This document shows positions 42,986 to 55,650 of a stretch of 64,000 nucleotides of DNA, one piece after another; position 1 is the first letter of the stretch; each line of letters starts with the position of its first letter. The position numbers and the translations under genes are program-made. The notes under the pieces are model-generated. The model was given only the letters and a program-made list of their open reading frames with translations. It was not told where the DNA came from and made no database searches. The stretch comes from Symsagittifera roscoffensis (taxonomy: Eukaryota; Xenacoelomorpha; Acoela; Convolutidae). The DNA lies in the NCBI RefSeq assembly GCF_963678635.1, contig NC_087064.1, forward strand, positions 67,754,025-67,818,024. Reading direction: 5' to 3'.

Positions 42986-43984
42986 AAGCTGTTATCCTAT
43001 AAACGAAATTTATAATATCATATGACAGTACAAATCAGGATGGCATAACAAACTGGTCATCGAAAGGGTTAACCAGCGACAGCTTACCAAATCTAGGAGA
43101 TTGTATAGACATTTTAGCAGGCCTAACAGACGCTTCATAACCTTATCAGGCCGACGGATAGGACAAAGTTTTTTTTCTTAATGACAACCTGAGACACTAT
43201 ATTGTCTCCATCTTTACAACAAAAACCCTATCCATCAGTTTCCCACTGCAGCACTACCTTAAATTAGGTTTGGAAGTCGCCAGGTATTTTTTGCTCTTAC
43301 TCAAACGGTTTGGGCGGTCTGCTAACAAAACTCTATTCATTGTTGACGCCCAATCTACATTTCAACTATTTCAAACATCAATTTTGAAAAAGAAAAATCC
43401 AAGTCAGTCCACCGAAGCAGGGTTAGTCGTCTAATTAAAAAAAAAACTACGTTGTACCACAAAATTATATATTTTTTCCGCATTGCAAATCATCCATTCG
43501 CTCAGTGGCTGTAATTGCTAAACGGAAGGCACTGCTTTCTAGCCCTTCTCAGTCGAGCGTAAATTATTTCTTTTGCAAATACTGTTGCGGATTCCGCAAG
43601 TTCGCCTATTTTTGGAGCAATTTTGAGCGGTACAATGATTTAGGTAAATTTTTTGTTAAGTCGAAAACAGCATAGAAGATCAAAGAAAAGTAACAATGTT
43701 GCGGACTCCGCGATAAATCTGATTTTGGCCTGTTGCGGATACCGCTTACAATGCAGAGAATGCACAGTTTGGCCTCGTAATGCGATTATTTTGACTCTTG
43801 AAACATTTGGACGAGAAATTTCCACAATCACATCATAATGACACCAAATTGTGAAAAAAAACTACGTTCTGCAAATTGAAATTCATTTTATGGAAGGTTT
43901 AGGATTAAGTTTATGAAACGTAATCCGTAGCATCTGCACTAAACAGGAAGCGAGATAACTTGCATGTTTTGCAAAATTCACTAA
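42986..43984. other. No gene seen
   Basis: Unremarkable sequence. Two overlapping 61-63 codon frames at about 43640-43838 on opposite strands are not supported. Confidence 0.4.
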
Positions 43985-44225
43985 TAACTTCTCGAAAAAT
44001 CCATTATAATCGATTATAATGGATAATACTGGATTATATTGATATCAAAAATATTATGATTATAATACATATTAAATGGATTATAATCGATTACAATTAA
44101 TTATAATGGATTTCTTTGATATTATAAAAATTAGGATTATAAATCATTTTAAATGGATTCTAATCAATTACTTTTGTATTTTTAAGGATACTGACTATAA
44201 AAAGAATATAATCTATTATTATCCA
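43985..44225. repeat. AT-rich palindromic tandem repeat
   Basis: 'ttataatcgattataatgga'-type units recur imperfectly, each nearly self-complementary around 'atcgat'. It can form hairpins or cruciforms. Confidence 0.65.
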
Positions 44226-45547
44226 CAAAACTCCAGTGCGGGATATCTAAAGGTAACCTTAATGTGACCTACATCTTATTAAATCACAGTTTACCGAGTT
44301 TTTTTCAATTAATCTTTAATAACAAAAACATTTTCGAATTGTTTTGTTAAGCTTCCCAATTTCAAAATGTACAATCCTATCGACATGCATTTCAAAAAAT
44401 GCATTTTTGATGAGTTTTATGATCGAAGCATATCTACGTTTACGTTGATAAACCTGTTACTATAAGATTAGGGTGTTCAACCATGCGACCGACACAGGTT
44501 CCAATATTGCAGCTGGACTCAGAGGAGAAGCGATAGTCGCCAAGGTTCCTTACGTCCCCTGCAAAGTCAAGTTAAAAACCGAAAAACAATTTTTTTGAAC
44601 CGATTTAAAGAACTGCTTCAGTTAGTTGCATGTTGCTTTTTTTATAGTCAATGGCTAAGAAAGCTGCTAATTTAGCGAAGAATGAGAGAAGTGGAAAAAA
44701 GGCAGAACATGAAAAGAACTTAGTGAAAATTATACTAAGCATTATAGTAAAGCATTCCATATTTTTAAATTCCAGCCCCCTAGATAAATAAATGAAACAA
44801 AAATGAAGCGCACGGCTAAACACAGCTTTACTTTGGCTTGACTCGCATAAATTTTGTAAAAGGGATAAAAGATAGACGCTGTCTTGTATGAAAGCTTTTT
44901 TGAACAAATCTTTCAACAAAAGTCAATTAAAAACTGACAAACTGTGTGCTTCATCTAGTTTTTACTCTTGGAATGGAGGCAAAACTTAGCAAGACACGGA
45001 AAATTTTATCCAAAATATTGTAAATACAGTTTTTAGAAAACCCAATATTGATAGCATTGACTGACATATCAATTTTGACTGACACATCAGTCTTAACTAA
45101 TAAGGACTGACAAATTGGTGCCCTAAAGTTGTTCAACTGCGGATGCAGCAGACACCCATGGCAAAGTATTTGAGGCTGAATAAAAAGAACTCCCTTTGGA
45201 CGAACGAGTTTTTCTAAGTCTCCTGGTGTTTGGCATGTTAGGATCTCTTGGCCTTTAGTGTTGACCACACTCTCAATTCATTTCTACTCATAGCTCGGCC
45301 AAAGATATTAATAATGTCGGAAATTGAGTCGAGTTGGATCCACTATTCTATCAGGGCCAGATTTACTTCTGAGTGTGAAGATGGGGCGTCAGAAGTGCCA
45401 AACGAGACCGTTGCAATGTACGAAGTAAACGTAGCTCTCCTAGAGATTCTTGACGGGCAGTAGGGTCAGTTCTTGCGTAAGAGTCTGAGGTAGAAGCCAG
45501 GTCTGTTAAGCCGGGGCTCCAGAATGTCTCTTCGATTGTGACTGCTT
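44226..45547 (-). other. Probable 3' continuation of a decayed gypsy element
   Basis: On -, 44951-45268 is an open 105-codon frame with several cysteines, directly downstream of the debris at 45.5-47.5 kb. It may be part of that element's 3' ORF. No family is seen, and nothing else in this stretch is supported. Confidence 0.25.
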
Positions 45548-47467
45548 CTAATGGGTCGGTTCTAGGAGTATTTCTCCTGGACGGTCATCGGAGTCTCTTT
45601 CTACTAGACTCGAAAAAATTCGCTTCCCCAGAAGGTTTGACGGCTGACGCGATCGTAGAGGTTTTGTGTTATGTCTGACTGTATGAGCATGTTTGTTCGG
45701 CGGGGGCGAGTGTATTGGTGACGAAGCCTTTCTCTTAGCTGCCCCTGAAGGTTTATCCAACTTTGGAGCGGTGTGTTTCGGAGGCTTTGTTACTGGTTGA
45801 ATGGGTTTATGTGCGATTCCCATAGTAGGGGGTGTTTTGTCTAGATCGCTTGTTTTGCAGTACTGCTGTAGTTTTCCTTACTATTCGAGATTACTGAAGG
45901 TTTAGGTATTGAGATGGTACGGTTCGGTTACTCCAGCTTCTAATTTTGTTTTCTTTTCTATCCGGGGAGGATTCAGGCGTCGAGGTACAATCTTCGACGA
46001 GGCTTCTTGATTAGGAGTGACGGTTACAGGGGGCAGTGAGTCAGATATGCTAAAAATTGTTGACCCGGTTATCGATTGTGGCAATTCGGGATCTTGGGTT
46101 ACCCGTAATCTAGCTTTCTGCGTCTCCTCTTCTTCTCTGAGAAGTGTCTCCTTAGAGCTGTTCATTGCGGCGTATCTATTTCCTCGAATTTTTTATATCT
46201 AGTTCCTCAAATTTCACCTATTTATTTCGGGCGTTTTGGCGAAATCTTGAACTCTTATAGGCAGTTTTTCTTGATGTTGATCTAGGGCACTTGATGGCGT
46301 TGAACATCATTAGCTGACCTTTCTTCCTCGGTGCCACTGGTCTTCTGGGTTAATCAGGTTTGCCAGCCTTTATTGCTAAATCCAATTTATCAAGATTTTC
46401 CGCTTTTACTTGTTCACGTATGATCAGATTCTCTAAAAATTTCGTCTGTAATTTTTTTGTAGAATGGTTCATTTTTCATCTGTAATGAGCCTTACGGAAT
46501 AATTATAACTTATCCGGAAATGATTTTGTCCAATTTGTAAGCTCTAAGGCGACTCGTTTTTGAGCTTTTTTCAAGGCTCTGATTAGTTGGTGATCCTGCT
46601 CTTGTAGGAAAATACTTCGTTGCATTTGTGAGTTCATCTGACGATGAGTCAGAACCGTCGAGTTCGGCCTCTACATTATAATCAGGTGCGTCCTAATCGT
46701 CCTTCTCATCTCGGCTCATCACTCTTCGTCCTTTATCTAAGCAAAGCATTACTCGATCCCAATTTAAGTTTTGTTCTGACGGAAATTTTACTAACTTGTG
46801 CCACATAGTGTTTGCAGTCCTCCCGAAATGAGCTTTGAATGGAGTGCAACTTATTGATTGCTGTTTAAACGTTCTTAGGCTATACAGTATTTTTAGCATG
46901 GCAGTTTCTATAAATGGTTTCGGATTTTCTTAGGTCATCACCAACATTTTTTTCTGAATAGTTCCAATGAGTCGTTTTACCAAGCCTGTGGCTCTATGAT
47001 CTCCCACTAGACTAAAAATAAGATTAAATTTAAATTTTTGGAGAACTCTTTTTCTTCTTTAGCTATAAATCCGAAATCTTTGCCGGCTCCAATATTTCGT
47101 GGGATTCCGTGTAGTGCTATGTAATTTTGTAGAATATTTACTATCGGTTTCATTGAATTACTTGAAGTGATTTGCGCAGATGGGAAATTGGAAAAGCAAT
47201 CAATGCAGACTAAAACGCACACAAAACCGGTAAAGGTCCAGCGAAATTGAGTTCCATGTCTTTGTTTGGCTCGACTATCGGAGGGAGTTTTCCGATTTGA
47301 GAAGTAGGTATTAAAGGTGTTAGGTTCTTACCGGCTTTGACGCATTCAACACAATTTTCTGTGTTAATCTTTATTTCCCAGCAGATCTTTGGCCACCACA
47401 AGTATTGAAGGGCTAAACTTTTCATAGTAAATTGACCAAGGTGGGCCTCGTGTAATCGTGAAAACAA
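45548..47467 (-). pseudogene. Decayed Ty3/gypsy 3' half: integrase and following ORF
   Basis: On -, 47210-47467 holds an integrase zinc-binding domain (HEAHLGQFTMKSL ... NCVECVK) running into the start of the core. Then 47007-47222 shows 'VCIDCFSNFPSAQITSS', the core's first Asp block, with 'ALHGIPRNIGAGKDFGF' where the second Asp block should be. Then 46693-46899 gives the carboxy part ('LRTFKQQSISCTPFKAHFGR'). Frames change between these pieces. Downstream, 45902-46165 and 45548-45823 are Pro/Lys/Ser-rich frames in the position of a third ORF. RT is missing. An old truncated element of a different family from the 6-25 kb one. Confidence 0.75.
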
Positions 47468-48599
47468 ACATCGGTGTCATTTAACTAGCTGGGATAACTA
47501 GGCATCCGTCGGAGTAAATCAGCCTGCGTTAGTATGTAAAATGTCTATGCGGTGTTGAAAGAAATTATCAAACTGGCGAAATCTTGTTTGCAGTATCTTG
47601 TTTTCGGCAATGGCTTTTTTAATATCTTTTATTATAATATCTTTATCAATTAGCAGCGCCATGAATCTCTATCATTTTTTTCCGGCCATTTAAAATGAAA
47701 TAGTTTTATTTTCAATAGTTCACTTTCCTTTGAGGAGATGGAGTAGTAGAATTACTTACAAGGGAATTTTCGGTAAGGTTCAAGTTTTCCGGCGTTTCTA
47801 TTCTACTTAGCTTTTTTTTGTTAGCTTTTAACCGCATAGCATTCAATGTGAAATCGACTTTTTGACAACCTGGAGATCACATTTCTGTTTTTCGATTATG
47901 AGAGTTTTGAAACACTTAGAATTTTGTTCAATCGTGAATGTTTTGAAGATGTTCTGCAGCATATTGGATTTATTGGTCTCTTTCGTTTTCTTTCGTTTTT
48001 TTTCTCGTGGTTTTGACCAATCGCGTTGCAGCAACTTTTCACACTCTGAAGGTTGTCCAAAGTGAATTGCTGTCTGCCATTTTTACCTGAGTTTCAATTG
48101 CACTCAAACAATTGCACTCAAACAAAAAGATAGCAATTGCACTCCGCCAAAAAGAAACCTGAAACGCTAGGGAGCGGGGAGCTACTGTTTAAACTATATA
48201 CATCAGAAATTAGATTAGAGAACTGCATAATGTTCGCGTCATATTCGTGGACGGGATTTAAAAAATGAAGCTGTTGGGATGATGCAACATACCTGAATGA
48301 GTCTTCCAAACCTTTTACAACCTACTATCTACTCGGTAAAACAGATTATCAGAAATTTGGGATACAAAAAAAAATAAAATACCAGGTTTGAGATACGAGA
48401 AAATAAAATCACCCCTGAGAAAGTAGATATTATCTTAGCAACAGAGACTTCGAATAGGCATACATGAAACATTATCAAAAGTTTTCACGAGGAAAGGGAA
48501 CAATACGAAAACGCATGGAAACATTTTTTTATCTGTGTGGTTGGGAAAAAGTTAAAAACACAGTGTAGTCTGTGTGATGCAGAAAAAAATACGTAAAAT
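47468..48599. other. No gene seen
   Basis: AT-rich flank of the gypsy relic with T-rich runs. An 11-base direct repeat ('caattgcactc') occurs at about 48099-48140. Confidence 0.35.
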
Positions 48600-49230
48600 T
48601 TTAGGGAGCCGAAAAATACCTTCAAATCTGGTGAGTCGGCCACCAATATCCTTCAAGGAATTGCTTTTTTTATGACCAAATTAAGGCAGGCGAAAAACAG
48701 CTTGATAACAGCGGTTAGCTGGGAGTAACGAATGTACTAATTGGGAAACAGTTAGAAAGTTATAAAGTTATAAACTCCAACAGATGGAGGTAAATTCGAA
48801 TGTTTAAAAAAAATCTCGAAGTAGAGAGTTTATCTCTTCTAATGGAGAATTTAAGTGTAAATTCTGAGAATCAGAGGGAGTTGAAATAAACTGACGGAAA
48901 AAATTATAGGAAAGAGCTTAACAAAGGACTTGCCTTGAAAACGTTTGTATTTGTATAATTCTCAACCCAATTATCGGTGCCTTCAAGTCTGTATGACGTC
49001 CTGTTCTTAGTTGAACTAGCGCCAGCTGAAACGGTAGCAAGGCACTTCAGAAGCCTTTCTTTACTCTGCAATCTAGATAAAGGAAATGAGAAGCATGCTT
49101 CAAGGTGCTCGTGGAGGCAAAAAAACAGACTTGGTGACAAGATAGAGAGTAAATTACTCAATAAAAGAGGTTTGGATGCTGCCAAGAATTTTGCGAGCAG
49201 CCAGATGGATTTATGATATAATTGCATGTA
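48600..49230 (+). repeat. Unidentified coding-like unit, outer copy
   Basis: Homologous to 50400-50990 and 50990-51560. The best preserved part reads on + as 'SLYDVLF..ELAPAETVAR', then 'LSLLCNLDK', 'KNRLGDKIE.KLLNK'. The part before it is Lys/Glu-rich, as in a coiled coil, but broken by stops. It may be an ORF1 of a retroelement or an exon family; not recognised. Confidence 0.5.
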
Positions 49231-49999
49231 TAGATATATCAAACATAACTGGAGTTGCTACTCACGGATCATTGCAATTTACTTAATCATCAATGAACAA
49301 TTCTGTAAACCATACTGCATTTCAGTCGTGAGTGTTAACGCTTCTTTTCTAAGAATGGGATTAAAGTAGGGAATCGCTAGTGGATTAAAGTAGGGAAATC
49401 TTAGCTAAAATCAAGGTTAAAACTGGCACTTATTTGGGAAATTATGATGTTTGTGAATAAACATCATTGATTTACGACAATGTCACTAAGAGACACGACT
49501 TGTTTTTTGGTAGAATTTTTTTGTGTACACTTTTGAAGGTTATATGATAAGCATATAGAAACAAAAATGAGACGTTCTCCAAACTTGATCAGCTAGTATT
49601 AAAAATTTAAAAGAGAAAAACAGAACAATTTTTGGTTCTCCTTAAAACCAGTTGGCAATTATTCAATCTTAGCAGAATTTAATCTTTATTTAAAAAAAAT
49701 AGAGCTAATATGGGTTTACTGTGACTACTTTGAAGTGTATGATATAGAAAAATTGAAAAATTCAAATTCGAAATTGTTCACATCCCACTTTGCAGTAGCA
49801 CGGACACTCGCAATGTTACCGGCGTCCTTTTACAGTAGAAGCGATGAACGCCCTAAGGGAAATTTTTGTTTTGGAGCATATGAGGGATTTTTTTTTGATG
49901 CGTTAAAACGATGCTTTGAATTTGGAAAAATTGATATGGATCCGGAAAATGAAATTTAAAAAAATATACCGAGCCAATTTTGCTAGCGATGTTGCAGCC
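49231..49999. other. Spacer between repeat units; no gene seen
   Basis: The 74-codon frame at 49735-49959 has no known motif. Confidence 0.35.
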
Positions 50000-52822
50000 T
50001 TGATTTTAAAGCTCGAACCAACCGACCTAAAAATAGAATTGCGCAAGTTGAAAAAAACTATTAATTGGTAAATTCAACAAACGTGCAATGCACGGGACAT
50101 CAGGAACATAAAATTGAAAATCAGAAGACTATCGAGATGAGCTCGGAATGTTGGGACGATTCAAGTTGAGATACGTTTGAGTGCAAAATTTAGCATAAGA
50201 AAAAGAAGGAGCACCCAGTATTATATGTCCGGTTGAAAAAAAAAGAAAAATAAAATGTACAACATGTGGGATGAAAATAAAAATACGCATGATTTTAGGA
50301 AACTGGCAAAAGCATGTGGTCGGTGAGTTTCTGTATTCTGTTTTTTTCTACCAAACTACTCGAAGTTAAACCTGTGGTACGGTTAAACGTATACAGGGTA
50401 GCTTCCAACAATTGCAAACATCAACTGTGGTGAGTCGGCCACCAATATCCTTCGAAGAATTGCAAACCTTCATGACCGAATTAAAGATGCCCAAAGACAG
50501 CTTGACAAGAGCAAAAAGGTTGGAGTAACGAGTGTACAACTCGGAAAACATATATAAAGTTATAAAGCTATAAACTCCAAGAGATGGAGTGAAGCTTGAA
50601 TGTTTAAAAAAAGTTCTGAACGGAGAAATTAAATGGAAAATTGGAGAACGAGAGTGAGATGAGAAAGCTTAAAAAAACATAGAGGAAAGAACTTAACAAA
50701 GGACTTGCTTGGAAAACGTTTGCTGTCGTATTATTCTCAAGCCATTTCTCGGTGCCTCCAAGTCTGTATGACGTCCTTTTCTCAGCTGAACTAGCGCCAG
50801 CTGAAACGGTAGCAAGGCAATTTAGGAGCCTTTCTTCACTCTAACATCCAGATAAGGGAGGAAGAGAAGCAAAATTCAAGGTGCTCGTGGAGGCAAAAAA
50901 CAGACTTGGAGACAAGATAGAGTGTAAATTACTTCATAAAAGTGGTTCGGATGCTGTGTGCCAATCTGCCGGATTGTTACAGTGGGATTCTCCGACGAGA
51001 AAAAGACGCACGTTAATGACGTTATTAGTGCGTTTGCATTAAAGATGCCGAAGGAGAGCTTGACAACAGCGAGAACCTGGGAGTAACGAGTGTACAACTC
51101 GGGAAACAGTAATAAAGTTTTAAAGTTGTAAACTCCAAGAGACGGAGAGAAGTTCGAATGTTTAAAAAAAAAATCCGAAAGTCGAGAGTTTATCGCTTCT
51201 AATGGAGAATTTAAATGGAAAATTGAAGAATGAGAGGGAGTTGAGAAAGCTGAAAAAAACTTAGAGGAAAGAGCTTAACAAAGGAGTTATTTGGAAAACG
51301 TTTGCAGTTGTATTATTCTCAAGGCATTTCTCGGTGCCTCCAAGACTGTATGACGTCCTTTTCTCAACTGAACTAGCGCGAGGTGAAACGGTAGCAAGGC
51401 AATTTAGACGACTTTCTTTACTTTGCCATCTAGATAAGAGAGGAAGAGAAGCAAACTTCAAGGTGCTCCTGGAGCCAAAAAACAGACTTGGAGACAAGAT
51501 AGAGTGTAAATTACTTAATAAAAGAGATTCGGATGCTGTGTGCCATTCTGCCGGATTATTCTAATGGGGCCCTCCGACGAGAATAAAACGCACGTTAATG
51601 ACGTTAAGGACAAATTTGTGAGAATAAGGATGGTAAGAAAAATCTGCAGTTTTCAAATTTTAAAATTTCCAATTGCAACAGAATATTTTCAATTAAAACA
51701 GACAACCGGATTAGCAAGACGAGTCGATAAGTTGAAAAAACAAGAAAACACGAAGTGCCTTATCGTGATAACCACGCACGATAAGACGCGTAACTGGAGC
51801 CGATAGGAAGAAAGGAGGCTTCAATGGGATATCCGGAGCGGACCAGTACCCTCCAGTGCCGCGAGATTAAGGAGATAAGTGTGTTATCTCAGAGGGAGAG
51901 TGGAATTGGAAGCCCGGTGCCCGAGGACTTAGCGGACTGTAGATTTTACTTCTTAGCTGCTTTGATGCCCTGAGTAGTTGAATTAACTCCTATTTTATAT
52001 TGTATTTCAGAGCATGAGTAGCTAGAAACAGGAAAGGTCAATCCAACCACAATGGATTTAGTATATGACTGTTACTAAAAACATAGTAAATAATGGTTTG
52101 CAAGCCGTGCTTTTAACATTAATCACGTAGTCTGGGGATCTGAGACCCAGTCATGTGGTTATTTTTGCATGTAAACGAAAGTCGTTTGACTGATTGCCTA
52201 AAAATGGTAACTTTCTACTTAGCCCTGAACAGACCAGAAAACTAACTGGCTAGGTCGATACGGTAAAAAACGGGTAGGATTAAGGTAATTGACGCCTGCC
52301 GGTCATCAATAGTTGCTTTTTCTACGCTCCGTCAATATGTGGTATCCGGGCAAATGTTATATAGACGTTTTTATGGCGCTCCTGGGTGGGACTGTTAAAG
52401 GCAAGACCATCATGATTAGCAAACCTTTCAGCGACAAACCCTCCGCTCCGTGTGTATGCCCGCGTTAGAGGCCTTAATGTCCTGTTTTCTAGTAGGCAGA
52501 AGGTACCAACCTTCCGCCTGGTACTATTTAGCTTTTTAACTTAGTTAAGATCAGAAATTCAAAAATTCCGGGGGTTCGGAGGGTAAGGTGGGAAGTCATG
52601 AGCCCGCTTATCCCAAGGCCCTTGAACCAAAAACAATTAAAGAGAAAACGTAAAACCAGCAAAAACAACTTATAACCTAGAAAAAAACAAAAATAATTTA
52701 TTTGAAAACAAAAAAGTACAAAAAACAGTAAAAAAAACCAAAAAAAAAAACAAAAAATGACAGTTTATATATTATTTTCGGATGGGATGTGATCTGACCT
52801 TCCTATTTGTTGTTGTTTCAGA
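50000..52822 (+). repeat. 2,823-bp tandem duplication, unit 1
   Basis: Repeated at 52823-55650 at an offset of 2,823, with few substitutions. Junction microhomology is TTGATTT. Inside are two tandem copies of the coding-like unit (conserved frame at 51334-51564 and its broken partner around 50750-50990). A frame ending 'CLIVITTHDKTRNWSR' (51540-51806) follows, then a GC-richer tail and A-rich runs before 'ttgttgttgtttcag'. Confidence 0.88.
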
Positions 52823-55650
52823 TTGATTTTAAAGCTCGAACCAACCGACCTAAAAATAGAATTGCGCAAGTTGAAAAAAACTATTAATTGGTAAATTCAA
52901 CAAACGTGCAATGCACGGGACATCAGGAACATAAAATTGAAAATCAGAAGACTATCGAGATGAGCTCGGAATGTTGGGACGATTCAAGTTGAGATACGTT
53001 TGAGTGCAAAATTTAGCATAAGAAAAAGAAGGAGCACCCAGTATTATATGTCCGGTTGAAAAAAAAAGAAAAATAAAATGTACAACCTGTGGGATGAAAA
53101 TAAAAATACGCATGATTTTAGGAAACTGGCAAAAGCATGTGGTCGGTGAGTTTCTGTATTCTGTTTTTTTCTACCAAACTACTCGAAGTTAAACCTGTGG
53201 TACGGTTAAACGTATACAGGGTAGCTTCCAACAATTGCAAACATCAACTGTGGTGAGTCGGCCACCAATATCCTTCGAAGAATTGCAAACCTTCATGACC
53301 GAATTAAAGATGCCCAAAGACAGCTTGACAAGAGCAAAAAGGTTGGAGTAACGAGTGTACAACTCGGAAAACATATATAAAGTTATAAAGCTATAAACTC
53401 CAAGAGATGGAGTGAAGCTTGAATGTTTAAAAAAAGTTCTGAACGGAGAAATTAAATGGAAAATTGGAGAACGAGAGTGAGATGAGAAAGCTTAAAAAAA
53501 CATAGAGGAAAGAACTTAACAAAGGACTTGCTTGGAAAACGTTTGCTGTCGTATTATTCTCAAGCCATTTCTCGGTGCCTCCAAGTCTGTATGACGTCCT
53601 TTTCTCAGCTGAACTAGCGCCAGCTGAAACGGTAGCAAGGCAATTTAGGAGCCTTTCTTCACTCTAACATCCAGATAAGGGAGGAAGAGAAGCAAAATTC
53701 AAGTTGCTCGTGGAGGCAAAAAACAGACTTGGAGACAAGATAGAGTGTAAATTACTTCATAAAAGTGGTTCGGATGCTGTGTGCCAATCTGCCGGATTGT
53801 TACAGTGGGATTCTCCGACGAGAAAAAGACGCACGTTAATGACGTTATTAGTGCGTTTGCATTAAAGATGCCGAAGGAGAGCTTGACAACAGCGAGAACC
53901 TGGGAGTAACGAGTGTACAACTCGGGAAACAGTAATAAAGTTTTAAAGTTGTAAACTCCAAGAGACGGAGAGAAGTTCGAATGTTTAAAAAAAAAATCCG
54001 AAAGTCGAGAGTTTATCGCTTCTAATGGAGAATTTAAATGGAAAATTGAAGAATGAGAGGGAGTTGAGAAAGCTGAAAAAAACTTAGAGGAAAGAGCTTA
54101 ACAAAGGAGTTATTTGGAAAACGTTTGCAGTTGTATTATTCTCAAGGCATTTCTCGGTGCCTCCAAGACTGTATGACGTCCTTTTCTCAACTGAACTAGC
54201 GCGAGGTGAAACGGTAGCAAGGCAATTTAGACGACTTTCTTTACTTTGCCATCTAGATAAGAGAGGAAGAGAAGCAAACTTCAAGGTGCTCCTGGAGCCA
54301 AAAAACAGACTTGGAGACAAGATAGAGTGTAAATTACTTCATAAAAGAGATTCGGATGCTGTGTGCCATTCTGCCGGATTATTCTAATGGGGCCCTCCGA
54401 CGAGAATAAAACGCACGTTAATGACGTTAAGGACAAATTTGTGAGAATAAGGATGGTAAGAAAAATCTGCAGTTTTCAAATTTTAAAATTTCCAATTGCA
54501 ACAGAATATTTTCAATTAAAACAGACAACCGGATTAGCAAGACGAGTCGATAAGTTGAAAAAACAAGAAAACACGAAGTGCCTTATCGTGATAACCACGC
54601 ACGATAAGACGCGTAACTGGAGCCGATAGGAAGAAAGGAGGCTTCAATGGGATATCCGGAGCGGACCAGTACCCTCCAGTGCCGCGAGATTAAGGAGATA
54701 AGTGTGTTATCTCAGAGGGAGAGTGGAATTGGAAGCCCGGTGCCCGAGGACTTAGCGGACTGTAGATTTTACTTCTTAGCTGCTTTGATGCCCTGAGTAG
54801 TTGAATTAACTCCTATTTTATATTGTATTTCAGAGCATGAGTAGCTAGAAACAGGAAAGGTCAATCCAACCACAATGGATTTAGTATATGACTGTTACTA
54901 AAAACATAGTAAATAATGGTTTGCAAGCCGTGCTTTTAACATTAATCACGTAGTCTGGGGATCTGAGACCCAGTCATGTGGTTATTTTTGCATGTAAACG
55001 AAAGTCGTTTGACTGATTGCCTAAAAATGGTAACTTTCTACTTAGCCCTGAACAGACCAGAAAACTAACTGGCTAGGTCGATACGGTAAAAAACGGGTAG
55101 GATTAAGGTAAATGACGCCTGCCGGTCATCAATAGTTGCTTTTTCTACGCTCCGTCAATATGTGGTATCCGGGCAAATGTTATATAGACGTTTTTATGGC
55201 GCTCCTGGGTGGGACTGTTAAAGGCAAGACCATCATGATTAGCAAACCTTTCAGCGACAAACCCTCCGCTCCGTGTGTATGCCCGCGTTAGAGGCCTTAA
55301 TGTCCTGTTTTCTAGTAGGCAGAAGGTACCAACCTTCCGCCTGGTACTATTTAGCTTTTTAACTTAGTTAAGATCAGAAATTCAAAAATTCCGGGGGTTC
55401 GGAGGGTTAGGTGGGAAGTCATGAGCCCGCTTATCCCAAGGCCCTTGAACCAAAAACAATTAAAGAGAAAACGTAAAACCAGCAAAAACAACTTATAACC
55501 TAGAAAAAAAACAAAAATAATTTATTTGAAAACAAAAAAGTACAAAAAACAGTAAAAAAAAACCAAAAAAAAAAAACAAAAAATGACAGTTTATATATTA
55601 TTTTCGGATGGGATGTGATCTGACCTTCCTATTTGTTGTTGTTTCAGATT
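52823..55650 (+). repeat. 2,823-bp tandem duplication, unit 2
   Basis: Second unit. Differences from unit 1 include positions near 53086, 53704, 54339, 55112 and 55406 and slightly longer A-runs. The frames at 54157-54387 and 54363-54629 match those in unit 1. Confidence 0.88.
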
